A stretch of DNA of 64,000 nt from an uncultured Victivallales bacterium (GTDB lineage: Bacteria > Verrucomicrobiota > Lentisphaeria > Victivallales > UBA1829): contig CAKUDG010000019.1 in NCBI GenBank assembly GCA_934644965.1, forward strand, positions 1 through 64,000. Reading direction: 5' to 3'. Shown here one piece after another: positions 35,346 through 44,407 of the stretch (its first letter is position 1; every line of letters begins with the position of its first letter). Both the position numbers and the translations under genes were made by a program. Below the pieces are notes generated by a model that ran no database searches, was not told where the DNA came from, and worked only from the letters and a program-made list of their open reading frames with translations.

Positions 35346-35605
35346 AATACGGGAAAAAGAAGGAAGCACGGCGGCGTCCGGGAGAAACAGACGGAGTCTA
35401 CGGAGTCTGAGGAAGAAAAGAAGACGGACAGCAGCCCTTCTTTTTTCCCCCTCCCCTGCAGACGCACACGCAAAAAACATGGCGGCAGGGAATCAAGAAG
35501 AAAAAGAAAAGGCTGCGGCGGAGAAGAGAGAAAGAGAAACAGCGACACGAAAGAAAACTGCGCGGCATAAGGGAAAAAAGAAGAAGATCGGAGTGTGAAG
35601 GAAGC

Positions 35606-36427
35606 ATGAATTCTGTAAAAGTCGGCGGCATAGAGATCGGGAAAGGTCAACTGTGCGTGATAGCGGGGCCCTGTGTGGCGGAGAGTCTGGAGCTGTGTCT
35701 CCTGGTGGCGGAACGGATGCGCGATCTCTGCGCGGCGCGCGGGATTTCCTACATATTCAAAGCCTCGTATGACAAAGCGAACCGTTCGTCGTGCGACTCC
35801 TTCCGCGGACTCGGAATCAACCACGGACTGGACGTGCTTGCCACAGTACGAGACACCTTTCACCTTCCTGTTCTGACAGACGTGCATGAATCGGAACAGG
35901 CCGAACGCGTGGCACAGGTGGCGGATGTTCTCCAGGTGCCGGCGTTTCTGTGCCGCCAGACAGATCTTCTGACGGCATGTGCCGCAACCGGCAAAGCAGT
36001 CAATGTCAAGAAAGGACAGTTTCTGGCGCCGGAAGACATGAAAGGCGTCCTGGGGAAACTGCGCATGGGAGGCTGCAATCAGATTCTCCTGACGGAACGC
36101 GGATCCAGCTTTGGCTATCACAATCTGGTGGTGGATATGCGCGGTCTTCAGATCATGCGCGATTTTCAGGTGCCAGTGGTGTTCGATGCGACACATTCCG
36201 TGCAGCTTCCCGGCGGACTCGGGCATGCATCGGGCGGGCAGCGTCAGTTTGTGGCTCCGCTCGCGCGCGCGGCCGCGGCGGTGGGAATCGACGCGCTTTT
36301 CATGGAAGTGCATCCCGATCCGGACAAGGCCCTCTCCGACGGGCCGAATTCCCTGAATTTCACCGATGCCGAAAAAATACTCGACGAGGTTCTGGCGATC
36401 CATGAGCTTGCAGGAAAAATCTCTTAA
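35606..36427 (+). CDS. kdsA: 3-deoxy-8-phosphooctulonate synthase
   Basis: Condenses phosphoenolpyruvate with arabinose-5-phosphate to Kdo-8-phosphate (273 aa). Recognisable stretches are IAGPCVAESLELC, FKASYDKANRSS, TDVHESEQAERV, VPAFLCRQTDLL, NVKKGQFLAPEDM, LTERGSSFGYHNLVVDMR, FDATHSVQLPGG and the C-terminal MEVHPDPDKALSDGPNSL. A Cys at the MGGCNQ position of the barrel and the pattern overall do not settle metal dependence. The 260 bases upstream are strongly purine-rich. Its end overlaps the kdsC start by 26 bases. Confidence 0.96.
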   Translation: MNSVKVGGIEIGKGQLCVIAGPCVAESLELCLLVAERMRDLCAARGISYIFKASYDKANRSSCDSFRGLGINHGLDVLATVRDTFHLPVLTDVHESEQAERVAQVADVLQVPAFLCRQTDLLTACAATGKAVNVKKGQFLAPEDMKGVLGKLRMGGCNQILLTERGSSFGYHNLVVDMRGLQIMRDFQVPVVFDATHSVQLPGGLGHASGGQRQFVAPLARAAAAVGIDALFMEVHPDPDKALSDGPNSLNFTDAEKILDEVLAIHELAGKIS

Positions 36428-36926
36428 AATCAAAGCCCTGGTCCTGGATGTGGACGGGGTCCTGACCGACGGACGGATCGGCTATTCAGGCGATTCCGGC
36501 TGTGAGATCAAGTTTTTTGACGTCCGTGACGGACACGGAATCAAACTTGCACTCCGCGCGGGTCTGAAAGTCGGGATTCTTTCCGGACGCCGTTCCCAGG
36601 CCAATGAGGTCCGTGCCTCGGAGCTCGGGCTGAGCTTTCTGTATCAGGGAGTCAAGGACAAGAAAAGCGGTCTGGAACAACTTCTGGAGGAACAGGGGCT
36701 GCTTGCGGAAGAATGTCTGTATATCGGAGACGACGTTGTGGACATTCCCCCGATGCGTCTCAGCGGAATCGCCGTCGCAGTCGGAGACGGAGTGCGCGAA
36801 CTGGATGCAGTCTGCGATTTCCGAACCACGGCAAAGGGCGGCCGCGGCGCCGTCCGTGAAACCATCGAATGGCTTTTGAAGGAGCGGAACCAATGGAACG
36901 GATTGATGCAAAGATATTTTTCCTGA
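36402..36926 (+). CDS. kdsC: 3-deoxy-D-manno-octulosonate 8-phosphate phosphatase
   Basis: HAD-family phosphatase (174 aa) that removes phosphate from Kdo-8-P. The N-terminal DVDGVLTDGRIGY carries the two catalytic aspartates, followed by DVRDGHGIKLALRAGLKV, ILSGRRSQA and IGDDVVDIPPMR (motif IV). It is a compact C0-type HAD with no cap, acting as a tetramer in known homologues. The start at 36402 lies within the last codons of kdsA; GAGG lies about 12 bases upstream. The next gene (lptC) begins inside its 3' end, so the run kdsA-kdsC-lptC-lptA is tightly packed and probably co-translated. Confidence 0.94.
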   Translation: MSLQEKSLKIKALVLDVDGVLTDGRIGYSGDSGCEIKFFDVRDGHGIKLALRAGLKVGILSGRRSQANEVRASELGLSFLYQGVKDKKSGLEQLLEEQGLLAEECLYIGDDVVDIPPMRLSGIAVAVGDGVRELDAVCDFRTTAKGGRGAVRETIEWLLKERNQWNGLMQRYFS

Positions 36927-37531
36927 TCTTCTTTTCCGCGTTTGCGTTTTTTTTGCTCTCTCCCGTGGAGACAAAGGGAGCAAACGAGGGACTCGCGGCG
37001 CTTTCCCAGAGTTATCAGCTGGCGCAGTATGACAAGAAAACCAACCGTCTCCAGTTCATCGTCTACGGAGACGCGGCCCACGTGATCGGCGCCATGACGG
37101 AACTCACCGAACCGATCCTTGCCATCGTCAAGGACATGGATTACGACATCAATTCCTTCAAACCCCTGAACGGTTTGAAGCCCTATCCGCTCGACGCCGA
37201 TCAGAAGACCATCGACGAATACTGGAAGGACAAAACCCAGCTCCGCGCCATCATCTCCGGACCGAGCGGAATCTTCGACATCACCACACATACTCTCAGA
37301 GGAGACGGAAAGGCTTATTTCCGTTCCCCGGAAATTGATATCGACGGAGTCGGATTCGACGCCTATCAGAAACGGAAATTCATTCATATACGCAATCAGG
37401 TCAAAGTCGTCATTCGTCCCGCACTGAGGCGGAGCGTGACTCCGGACCAGCAGAAAACCGCCGTCCGTGCCGTCTCCGGCGGCAGCGGCGGAATGCCTGA
37501 ACAAAATCAAACACAAGGAAATGAAAAATGA
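36893..37531 (+). CDS. lptC: LPS export protein, LptC-like
   Basis: A 212-aa protein with one N-terminal membrane helix (about residues 9-27) and a periplasmic beta-rich domain. The stretch ISGPSGIFDITTHTLRGDGK followed by AYFRSPEIDIDG matches the OstA-like fold shared by LptA and LptC. Position directly before lptA and lptB supports LptC, which links the LptB2FG complex to the LptA bridge. It is longer than E. coli LptC (191 aa) and has a polar C-terminal tail. AAGGAG fixes the start at 36893. Sequence alone is weak for LptC, so the name relies partly on gene order. Confidence 0.75.
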   Translation: MERIDAKIFFLIFFSAFAFFLLSPVETKGANEGLAALSQSYQLAQYDKKTNRLQFIVYGDAAHVIGAMTELTEPILAIVKDMDYDINSFKPLNGLKPYPLDADQKTIDEYWKDKTQLRAIISGPSGIFDITTHTLRGDGKAYFRSPEIDIDGVGFDAYQKRKFIHIRNQVKVVIRPALRRSVTPDQQKTAVRAVSGGSGGMPEQNQTQGNEK

Positions 37532-38262
37532 AAATCCCCTCCGTTTTCCCCCGCAAGACTTTCATCGCTGCGTTTCTGTTGCTCTCCTTCGGATATTTCT
37601 GTCCGGAAGTTTCGGCACAGCTCTCCTTCTTTTCCGCCGGGAAATCCAGAGAGCGCACGGATGCGCCCACATACATCTCCTCGGACACCATGGATATCGA
37701 TATTGAAAACAACATCGCCACTCTTCTCGGCAATGTCGAAGTGGACGATCAGGACCTGAACATCAAATGCAATAAAATGGTCATCTATCTCGAAGAGAAG
37801 AATCAGAAGAAGTCCGATTCCGGGGCGGCCGCCTCCGGCTCTGCGGGGAAAGGGATCTCCGGGGAAAAGGAGGAGTCAGGTCCGGACGTGGGAGATCCCG
37901 GAGACAACAAACAGCTCTCCAGAATCGAATGTATCGGAGACGTGGTCATCACGCGCAAAATCCCTGCGGGATCCGTCGAGGAGGAACAGAAAGCCATTGC
38001 CGGAAAGGCCGTGTACGACCTGATTCAAGACACCATCACCCTGTATGAAAAACCCGTCCTGATCAAAGGGCGTGACCGGCTTGTCGGAGACCGGGTCATT
38101 CTCCATCCGAAATCGGGGAAAGTCGAAATCATCAAAGGCAAGATCACCACCCTCGGCGGACTCGACAAAGCCGCGAAAGACAGCGGAATTTCCGCCCCCG
38201 GGCAGGAAGAAAAAGCTTCATCCGGATCTCTCCCCGGCGGAGAAGGAGCAGCAGCCCAATAA
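37528..38262 (+). CDS. lptA: LPS transport protein LptA (OstA-like)
   Basis: Periplasmic bridge protein carrying lipopolysaccharide across to the outer membrane (244 aa). It has a signal peptide (about 1-31, ending VSAQ) and the OstA pattern TYISSDTMDIDIENNIATL, GNVEVDDQDLNIKCNKMVIY, then IECIGDVVITRK and ETIKGK-like strands later. An acidic, Gly/Ser-rich loop of about 35 residues (roughly 92-127) interrupts the beta jelly-roll, and the C-terminal tail is low complexity. It overlaps lptC by four bases (ATGA) and is followed 42 bases later by lptB. Confidence 0.9.
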   Translation: MKIPSVFPRKTFIAAFLLLSFGYFCPEVSAQLSFFSAGKSRERTDAPTYISSDTMDIDIENNIATLLGNVEVDDQDLNIKCNKMVIYLEEKNQKKSDSGAAASGSAGKGISGEKEESGPDVGDPGDNKQLSRIECIGDVVITRKIPAGSVEEEQKAIAGKAVYDLIQDTITLYEKPVLIKGRDRLVGDRVILHPKSGKVEIIKGKITTLGGLDKAAKDSGISAPGQEEKASSGSLPGGEGAAAQ

Positions 38263-38304
38263 CCCAAGCCCAGAACTGAGACAGAACGAAAAAGGAACTC
38301 CCCT

Positions 38305-39045
38305 ATGATGAGCGAGGATGAAGAACTGCTTCTCGATGCGCAAGGACTCATGAAATCCTATCGCGGAAGACGCGTTGTTTCCAATGTGAACATCCATGTC
38401 AAACGCGGCGAAGTCGTGGGCCTGCTCGGACCCAACGGCGCCGGGAAAACCACCAGCTTCTACATGATCATGGGCCTGATCAAACCCGATGCGGGAACCA
38501 TCATCTTCAAAGGAATGGATGTCTCGCGCCTGCCCATGTACATCCGCGCCAGAATGGGAATGGGCTATCTGGCCCAGGAACCCTCCATCTTCCGGAAACT
38601 GACCGTGGAGGAGAATATCATGGCCATTCTGGAAACTCTGGCCATCTCCAGAAAAGAACGCAAACAGCGTCTGGAACAGCTCCTCGGAGAGCTCGAACTG
38701 GCCCACCTGGCAAAACAGAAGGCCATGACACTTTCCGGAGGTGAACGCAGAAGACTGGAAATCACACGCGCTCTCGTCACCAATCCCTCCTTCATCCTCT
38801 TGGACGAACCTTTCAGCGGGGTCGATCCCCTCGCAGTCTATGATGTCCAGCAGATCATTCTCCAGCTCAAGGACCGGAACCTCGGCATCCTCATCACCGA
38901 CCATAACGTCCGGGAAACCCTCTCCTGCGTCGACCGAGCCTACCTGATGGCCAGCGGAACCATCCTTTGCGAGGGCGACAAGGATTTCCTCGTCAACGAT
39001 GAAAAGGCCCGTGAACTCTATCTGGGGCCGCAGTTCACCATGTAA
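38305..39045 (+). CDS. lptB: LPS export ABC transporter ATP-binding protein
   Basis: Cytoplasmic ATPase of the LptB2FG extractor (246 aa). Walker A GPNGAGKTTSFYMIMGL near 44, Q-loop YLAQEPSIFRKLTVEENI (the RKLTVEEN stretch is characteristic of LptB), signature LSGGERRRLEITRAL, Walker B ILLDEPFSGVDPLAV, and the switch His in ILITDHNVRETL. AAAGGAAC precedes two ATGs in tandem at 38305. It is the last gene of the kdsA-to-lptB run and is followed by a perfect terminator. lptF and lptG are not in this window. Confidence 0.96.
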   Translation: MMSEDEELLLDAQGLMKSYRGRRVVSNVNIHVKRGEVVGLLGPNGAGKTTSFYMIMGLIKPDAGTIIFKGMDVSRLPMYIRARMGMGYLAQEPSIFRKLTVEENIMAILETLAISRKERKQRLEQLLGELELAHLAKQKAMTLSGGERRRLEITRALVTNPSFILLDEPFSGVDPLAVYDVQQIILQLKDRNLGILITDHNVRETLSCVDRAYLMASGTILCEGDKDFLVNDEKARELYLGPQFTM

Positions 39046-39472
39046 TCTCTTCCCCCCTTCAGAAGGGGAGAAAGAAAGAAGAAAAAGCCGGAGACGGAAT
39101 CAAGATTCCGTCTCCGGCTTTTTCACTGGGGGGCAAGAACAGAGAAACAGAGAAGCAGAGAAACCGGGGAAAGGAACTCCTCTCTCTCTCTCCCCGGAAG
39201 AGCAAACACTCTCCACTTCCTTTTTTCTTTCACGGGAGACGGGAAAATGTCTTTTCCGTCCACGACACAGGAAGCGGGCGCGCATCCGGATCGGCGAACA
39301 GGCACTCGGAATATCGGGGAGGAAAAAATTCTTGCCCGCCAAGCGGAAACGTTTTTTCCTCCGGAAGAGACCGGGATCTGCTTTTTTCCCCGCTCTGTTT
39401 TTCCCGGTCTTCCCCCCAAGCGGAACCCGGAGCAGGAGCAGCGCATGTGCATGTGAAGCGAAGAAGAAAAAC
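39046..39472. other. Convergent intergenic region
   Basis: It contains the strong terminator at 39082-39123. The remaining 350 bases hold no supported gene; overlapping short frames on both strands have biased composition. Confidence 0.5.
39082..39123 (+). terminator. Perfect rho-independent terminator after lptB
   Basis: A 19-bp perfect stem (39082-39100 with 39105-39123), loop CAAG, A-tract before and T-tract after, so it can work in both directions. Confidence 0.95.
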
Positions 39473-40675
39473 TCAGCAGGAGTGGACATCCTTCAGGTAG
39501 GCATCGACATAGCGCCTGATCACGGCAAGCCTTTCCCCGGGATGTTTTTCCAGGCAGGTGCCCCCGATATGGAAACAGGCGGCTCCTCCGGCGGCCGCAG
39601 CCCATGCCGCGGCTTCGAGCGGATCCGCTTCTCCGGGAGCGACACCATCGACGGCAAGCTGGGAAACCAGGGAAGCCACAAGGGCGCCGGCGAAATTATC
39701 ACCGCAGCCGGTGGTGTCGCCACGCTTTTCAGGATGTCTGGCCAGGTCTTCATCCACAAGGGCGGAAACGGGGAAGGCTCTGAGGGGGGTCTCCCGGAAA
39801 AGGCGACCGTCCGACCAGCCGTAAAACTGTTTGGCTCCGTGCGTGATGAAGAAGGATGAAACGCCGGAGCGGATCAGGAAATCCGCCGCGGCATCCAGGT
39901 TTTTCGCCCCGCTCATGCGCAGAGCCTCCTCCCAGTCGACGATCAGGAGATCGGTGTTCCGGTAGGCTTCTGCGGAGTCCTTCCCGAGAGGCCATGGCCC
40001 GACGGGATCCTTCTTTTCATTCCGGAAATCAAAAACGGTGCTGACGATCGTGATACGGCCTTCTCTTCGGCCTCTGGCAAGGAGTCTGTCCAGATCATCG
40101 TGCAGTTTTGGTACGAGCGCTGTTGCGGCGAACCAGAGGAAATCGCTCTTGAAAAAGGAGTCCGGGAGCTGTTCCGGGCCGAATTCCTGCGAAATGCCGA
40201 CCCGGTTCACAAAGGAGCGTTCTCCTTTCCCGTCATGATAGCGGGGATCGGAAAGGACATCCGTCACGGGAGTCGGGCCGGGAACGCTCCGATAATGTTC
40301 CGTGTTCAGGGGAGTCTGCTCCAGAATGGAGGCGATGAACTCACCGCTTTCATCGTCCCCGCGGTAGCCGTGAAACAGGAATTCGACCCCCTTCCCCTGC
40401 AGCAGCTGCGAAGCGCCGACAGCTCCCACCACGGCGGGCCCCCCCAGATTCCGAAGGGCCGGCCCCGTCTCGGAAAAGGAAGACCGGATCTCATCATAAG
40501 GCATCGAACAGTACTGCTCCAGATCCTCGGCGAAGACGAGTCTGCCCGGTGCGATGCCTCCGTCGCCGTCCCGTCTGGAGAGAAACTTCTGAAACGCTTC
40601 TGAATGAAAATCAATATCCGGGAAAAGGTTGTCCACAAGGGAACAGCCGCAGACGGAAACTTTCCTTTTTTTCAT
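39473..40675 (-). CDS. PfkB-family carbohydrate kinase
   Basis: A ribokinase-type sugar kinase (400 aa; somewhat longer than the usual 300-340). The start KVSVCGCSLVDNLFPDIDF is a variant of the family opening, GGPAVVGAVGASQLLQGKG marks the sugar-binding region, and GDTTGCGDNFAGALVASLV carries the catalytic Asp and anion hole. The insertion around 20-70, including an acidic segment, is unusual and may shape the lid. The substrate is not predictable: ribose, fructose, 2-keto-3-deoxygluconate or a nucleoside are all possible. The gene is convergent with lptB and 119 bases downstream of the flotillin gene. Confidence 0.85.
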   Translation of the reverse strand: MKKRKVSVCGCSLVDNLFPDIDFHSEAFQKFLSRRDGDGGIAPGRLVFAEDLEQYCSMPYDEIRSSFSETGPALRNLGGPAVVGAVGASQLLQGKGVEFLFHGYRGDDESGEFIASILEQTPLNTEHYRSVPGPTPVTDVLSDPRYHDGKGERSFVNRVGISQEFGPEQLPDSFFKSDFLWFAATALVPKLHDDLDRLLARGRREGRITIVSTVFDFRNEKKDPVGPWPLGKDSAEAYRNTDLLIVDWEEALRMSGAKNLDAAADFLIRSGVSSFFITHGAKQFYGWSDGRLFRETPLRAFPVSALVDEDLARHPEKRGDTTGCGDNFAGALVASLVSQLAVDGVAPGEADPLEAAAWAAAAGGAACFHIGGTCLEKHPGERLAVIRRYVDAYLKDVHSC

Positions 40676-40794
40676 GTCTCATTGCATCCTGTATGCCCGC
40701 TTCCGCCGCAGAGCTTCTCTCCCTGTCGCGTGAGATACCTGGATGGACATCTCCGGAAGGGAAAGAAGAAGCGGAAGGAAACGCGTGGTTTGTG

Positions 40795-42468
40795 TCATCC
40801 GTGAAGGACCGCCGTTTCACAGGAGGCGTTTTCCCGGCCGTCTTTGGCTTGCGGAACAGTTCCGGCAGCGTCCTTCTCATCATCACCGGGAGCGGCTTTC
40901 ACCTTTCCGAGATAGCCGGGCAGGTCAATTCCCGCCATCCCGACGACTTCATGAAGAGGAGGAAGACTCTGCACCATGCCGCTGAGGAAATTCGCAGTGG
41001 AGCTTTTTCTGCCGTCCGCAGCGCTTCCCGCACCGTCCCAGACCGTGACCTTGTCGATCTTGATGTTCTTGATGGCTTCGGTCTGAAGCTGAACAATGTT
41101 TTCCAGCTTTTCAATGAGAAGCAGTTTGCTGGCGGCGTCCGCATCGCACCCGCAGGATTCAACGATCTGGCGATAGCCTTCCCCTTTGGCTTTGAGAATT
41201 TCATAATTTCCCTTCGCCTCCGCTTCCAGCTTCGCATAGATGGCCTCCGCCTCTCCTTTGGCCTCGGCGGAAAGTTTCTCGGCTTCGGCCTCCGCGGAAA
41301 TGACAATCTGTTCCTTCTCGATCTTCGCCTTGACAATGGTTTCAGCTCTCTGACGCTCCTCTTCCATTTTCGCTCTGGCGATCTGAGCTTGCATTTCGGC
41401 TTCGTAGTCGGCCTTTTTGATCTGGGCTTCGGCGATGCGGCGCGCGGCTTCCGCCTGGCGATAGGCCTCGGCCTCCTGTTCGGCGCGCAGAGCGTTGGAC
41501 TTCGCAATTTCGATGGAGGAGAGGTTTTCCCCTTCGATGGCGGCGGCTTCCGCCTGTTTGACGGCAATTCGACGTTCCTTGTCGGCATTGGCTTCGCCTA
41601 CGAGAGCGGCGGCCTCGGCCTGTTTGATGGCGATGCGACGTTCCCTGTCGGCGTCGGCTTCGCCGGACTGGGCGGCGGCCTCCGCCTGGGTGATGGCGAT
41701 GCGGCGTTCCTTGTCGGCATTGGCCTCGCCGGACTGGGCCTCGGCCTCCGCCTGGGAGACGGCGATACGCTGGCTCTTGCGGGCTTCCGCTTCTCCGATT
41801 CCGCCTTTGCGTTCCTCTTCGGCAACATCGATCTTGGCCTTGTTGATCGCTTCCGCGGCGGCGCGTTTCCCGATTGCGTTGATGTAGCCGCTTTCATCCG
41901 TGATGTCGGTGATGTTCACGTTCAGGAGCTGCAAACCGATCTTGTTCAGTTCTTCGGCGACATTCTGTTCAATGTTGCGCAGGAAGGTCTCCCGGTCGGA
42001 ATTGATCTGCTCAATCGTCATGGAGGCAATGACCAGACGCAACTGTCCGAAGATGATGTCCTTCGCCAGATCCGCAATCGCTTCCTGTTTCAGTCCGAAC
42101 AGACGGTTCGCCGCATTCCCCATCAGGGATTCGTCTATGCTGATCCCGACCGTGAACACCGATGGCACGTTGATCCGGATATTCTGCTTGCAGAGCGCAT
42201 TGCTCAAGTTCACCTCAATCTGAATCGGACGCAGTGAGAGAAATCCGTAATCCTGGAAAATCGGCACAATGAACGCCGCACCCCCGTGTATGCAGTGCCC
42301 CGCCCGTTTCCCCCCGGTCTTACCGTAAATAACCATCACCTGGTCCGAAGGACATTTCTTGAACCGAGAAACCACTCCGATGACAATCACCGCAAGGATG
42401 AAAATCACCACAATCAACATTAGGGATCCAAGTCCGGATCCAGCGGCCAGAACAACGGGAATCTGCAT
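40795..42468 (-). CDS. Flotillin/SPFH-domain membrane protein
   Basis: A 557-aa flotillin: one N-terminal helix (about 15-34), an SPFH/band 7 domain (about 35-210), then a long Ala/Glu-rich coiled coil (about 205-450) and a polar C-terminal region. Flotillins form oligomeric caps that organise membrane microdomains. Between 234 and 312 the coil has a near-perfect 22-residue repeat (QAEAAAQSGEANADKERRIA type), three and a half copies, which fits two hendecads per unit. The NfeD-like partner gene lies 209 bases upstream, the usual pairing for YqiK/FloT-NfeD systems. Confidence 0.92.
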   Translation of the reverse strand: MQIPVVLAAGSGLGSLMLIVVIFILAVIVIGVVSRFKKCPSDQVMVIYGKTGGKRAGHCIHGGAAFIVPIFQDYGFLSLRPIQIEVNLSNALCKQNIRINVPSVFTVGISIDESLMGNAANRLFGLKQEAIADLAKDIIFGQLRLVIASMTIEQINSDRETFLRNIEQNVAEELNKIGLQLLNVNITDITDESGYINAIGKRAAAEAINKAKIDVAEEERKGGIGEAEARKSQRIAVSQAEAEAQSGEANADKERRIAITQAEAAAQSGEADADRERRIAIKQAEAAALVGEANADKERRIAVKQAEAAAIEGENLSSIEIAKSNALRAEQEAEAYRQAEAARRIAEAQIKKADYEAEMQAQIARAKMEEERQRAETIVKAKIEKEQIVISAEAEAEKLSAEAKGEAEAIYAKLEAEAKGNYEILKAKGEGYRQIVESCGCDADAASKLLLIEKLENIVQLQTEAIKNIKIDKVTVWDGAGSAADGRKSSTANFLSGMVQSLPPLHEVVGMAGIDLPGYLGKVKAAPGDDEKDAAGTVPQAKDGRENASCETAVLHG

Positions 42469-42677
42469 AGCTTCCTTTTCTCCTGTAATCTATGGGTGTG
42501 TGTTTTTTTCTTGTTTCTGATGCTTTTTTTATTATGATATTTCTTTTTCTCTGAAACAGTAAGAACCCTGTATATTCACATCCGCCCGATGCCTTTTTTT
42601 CCCTGGATGCGGGCGATCCCCACCCCCTCACGGAGCAAAATGCGCTCAGCTCGCCGGCACCCGGCAGAATGCTCCGC

Positions 42678-43274
42678 TCAGAGTTTCCGGACCAGAAAAC
42701 GGCGTTCCCCCGCAGACTCAAGCACCACAACCGCGGAACCGGTGGGAATGGCTTCATCCGCCACGGCAAGGACTTCATGGGTGGCTGCACCGACCGTCAC
42801 CGTAACCTTTCCCGGATTGTTCCTGCCGCCGGGAATCCCCACATACACAGTGCCCGTCTTTCCGATGAAATCCTCCTTCGCCACATTCCCGCTCTGCTGC
42901 ATCCGGAGGATGAGACAGAAAATCAGCGCCGTCACAAACATCATTGCCAGACCGCTTGCAAAAGCGAGGAAAAAGCCGAACCAGCCGTATCCCCCCCAGA
43001 CAACCCCGCCCCAGCCAAACACGGTGAAAAACGCCAGCACGGAACGAATGGACAGCAGACGGAAATCCGTATATCCCGTATCCATATGTTCCAGGGAGAA
43101 GTCCCCGTTCACATCCACATCGGCGTCCGCTCCGCCCATGCTTCCGATACCGAAAAGGGAAAGAATGCCCATCAGGGCGAAAAGAGCCGTCCCCCCGATT
43201 GCCAGAGCCCAGTAAACGGCCATTGCCTGCGCTCCCGCGAGAAAGTCGCCGATCCCATTCAGAACAGACCACAT
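42678..43274 (-). CDS. NfeD-like membrane protein, flotillin partner
   Basis: A 198-aa membrane protein with three hydrophobic helices (about 20-42, 78-97, 99-122) and a C-terminal OB-fold domain (about 130-198). The OB part has GKTGTVYVGIPGGRNNPGKV and ATHEVLAVADEAIPTGSAVV, typical of the NfeD/YqiJ group that partners SPFH proteins. GGGAGGAAACTG precedes the ATG. Gene order nfeD-flotillin on the minus strand supports a joint role in membrane domain organisation. It lacks the protease domain of the longer NfeD proteins. Confidence 0.82.
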   Translation of the reverse strand: MWSVLNGIGDFLAGAQAMAVYWALAIGGTALFALMGILSLFGIGSMGGADADVDVNGDFSLEHMDTGYTDFRLLSIRSVLAFFTVFGWGGVVWGGYGWFGFFLAFASGLAMMFVTALIFCLILRMQQSGNVAKEDFIGKTGTVYVGIPGGRNNPGKVTVTVGAATHEVLAVADEAIPTGSAVVVLESAGERRFLVRKL

Positions 43275-43690
43275 GTTTACAGTTTCCTCCCGTTTTGTTT
43301 CCGCCTAATTATAGACGGGGAAAGTCGTTTTTCAAACGGAATCCCCCCCTGCTTTGAAAAATTTGAAAAAAAAGAAAATACTATCAGGAAAATACCGGAA
43401 AAGCCATTCCCTGTTCCTGCTGTTTTTGCCTTATAATTCATGCAGTTTCAAGATTCCGGGTTTTGTGCAGCGGAACGGAAGCGGAGTGCGGGGAGGAGAG
43501 GGAAAAAAAAGGGGGGAAAAAAGTTTTTTCTTCCCGGATCTCCTGCAGAATCAGAACCCGGGGCCTCACCTCAGGACTCGTGGATCCCGGAGACATTGCA
43601 GGAACCACACCCCCCTGTTTTTCCGGCAGGCTGCATGGAAAGAAGAGGCATGGAATCGCAGAAGGGGATAAGTTCCCGTATGCGCCAGGA
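43275..43690. other. Intergenic region without supported gene
   Basis: About 415 bases between the NfeD-like gene and the third pseudopilin (both minus strand). It is AT-rich near 43340-43430 and purine-rich at 43480-43530. Open frames on the plus strand have no ribosome site or family match. No terminator was clearly recognised. Confidence 0.4.
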
Positions 43691-44407
43691 CTACTGCAGG
43701 CGGGGGTTTTTGCAGTTTTCCGTCCACCACGGAATGATTTCCGTATAAGAGGAAATGCGGACGGAGGAATCGCTGTAGAGAAAATTGCCCGTCCCGGAAT
43801 GACGGTACTGGTATTTCAGATTGCTGCTTGTCGGCGTATTGGCAATAGTCAATTCCCCGTCACCGATCATGACAAGGGATTTCGGGAGTTCTCCGAAACG
43901 CCACCATCTGGAACGTTTCCAGTCGGGAGTCCAGCAGTTTGTATTGTCCTCCGCGCCCATGACATAGGTGTTTGCCGCATAGCGTTTCCAGAACCCGAAA
44001 AGATCCGCCTTGTGCCGGATGAGTGGACAGATCCAGAGCTGGAGCCAGGGCGTACTGTGACTGTGCTGGACTTTTTTGAAATTATAATAATCCCCCACGG
44101 CGCCATAATAAAACAGGGTTTGACTTTTATTGTAGTAATACGGGAGATAGTCGTTGTAGTCGTTCCCGTAGTAACGGAACATGATTCCGAACTGCTTCAG
44201 CGAATTTGCGCACTGGGTCCGGTAAGCCATCTCCCTGGCTTTGGAAAGCGCCGGAAGAAGCAGAGATGCAAGAATCGCGATGATCGTAATGACAACCAGA
44301 AGCTCAATCAGCGTAAAACCCGCCGCACGGAGCGCACCCCCCTCCGCAGACTCCCGAACCGAAAAAAAGCGGCGCAATCCGCCGACAGCATTTCTCCGCA
44401 TCCGCAT
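43691..44407 (-). CDS. Pseudopilin-like protein with N-terminal methylation motif
   Basis: A 238-aa protein with a basic leader of about 29 residues ending in Gly, then FTLIELLVVITIIAILASLL, a canonical class III signal with the Gly|Phe cleavage site. The body is rich in Tyr, Trp and Asn. Near the C terminus, where relatives have FxDGH, it has FLYSDSSVRI, so the H-x-DG element is altered. AAAGGACAAATC fixes the start at 44407 rather than 44599. A consensus promoter lies 220 bases upstream, giving a long 5' untranslated leader. Function is unknown; export via a prepilin peptidase is inferred. Confidence 0.87.
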   Translation of the reverse strand: MRMRRNAVGGLRRFFSVRESAEGGALRAAGFTLIELLVVITIIAILASLLLPALSKAREMAYRTQCANSLKQFGIMFRYYGNDYNDYLPYYYNKSQTLFYYGAVGDYYNFKKVQHSHSTPWLQLWICPLIRHKADLFGFWKRYAANTYVMGAEDNTNCWTPDWKRSRWWRFGELPKSLVMIGDGELTIANTPTSSNLKYQYRHSGTGNFLYSDSSVRISSYTEIIPWWTENCKNPRLQ

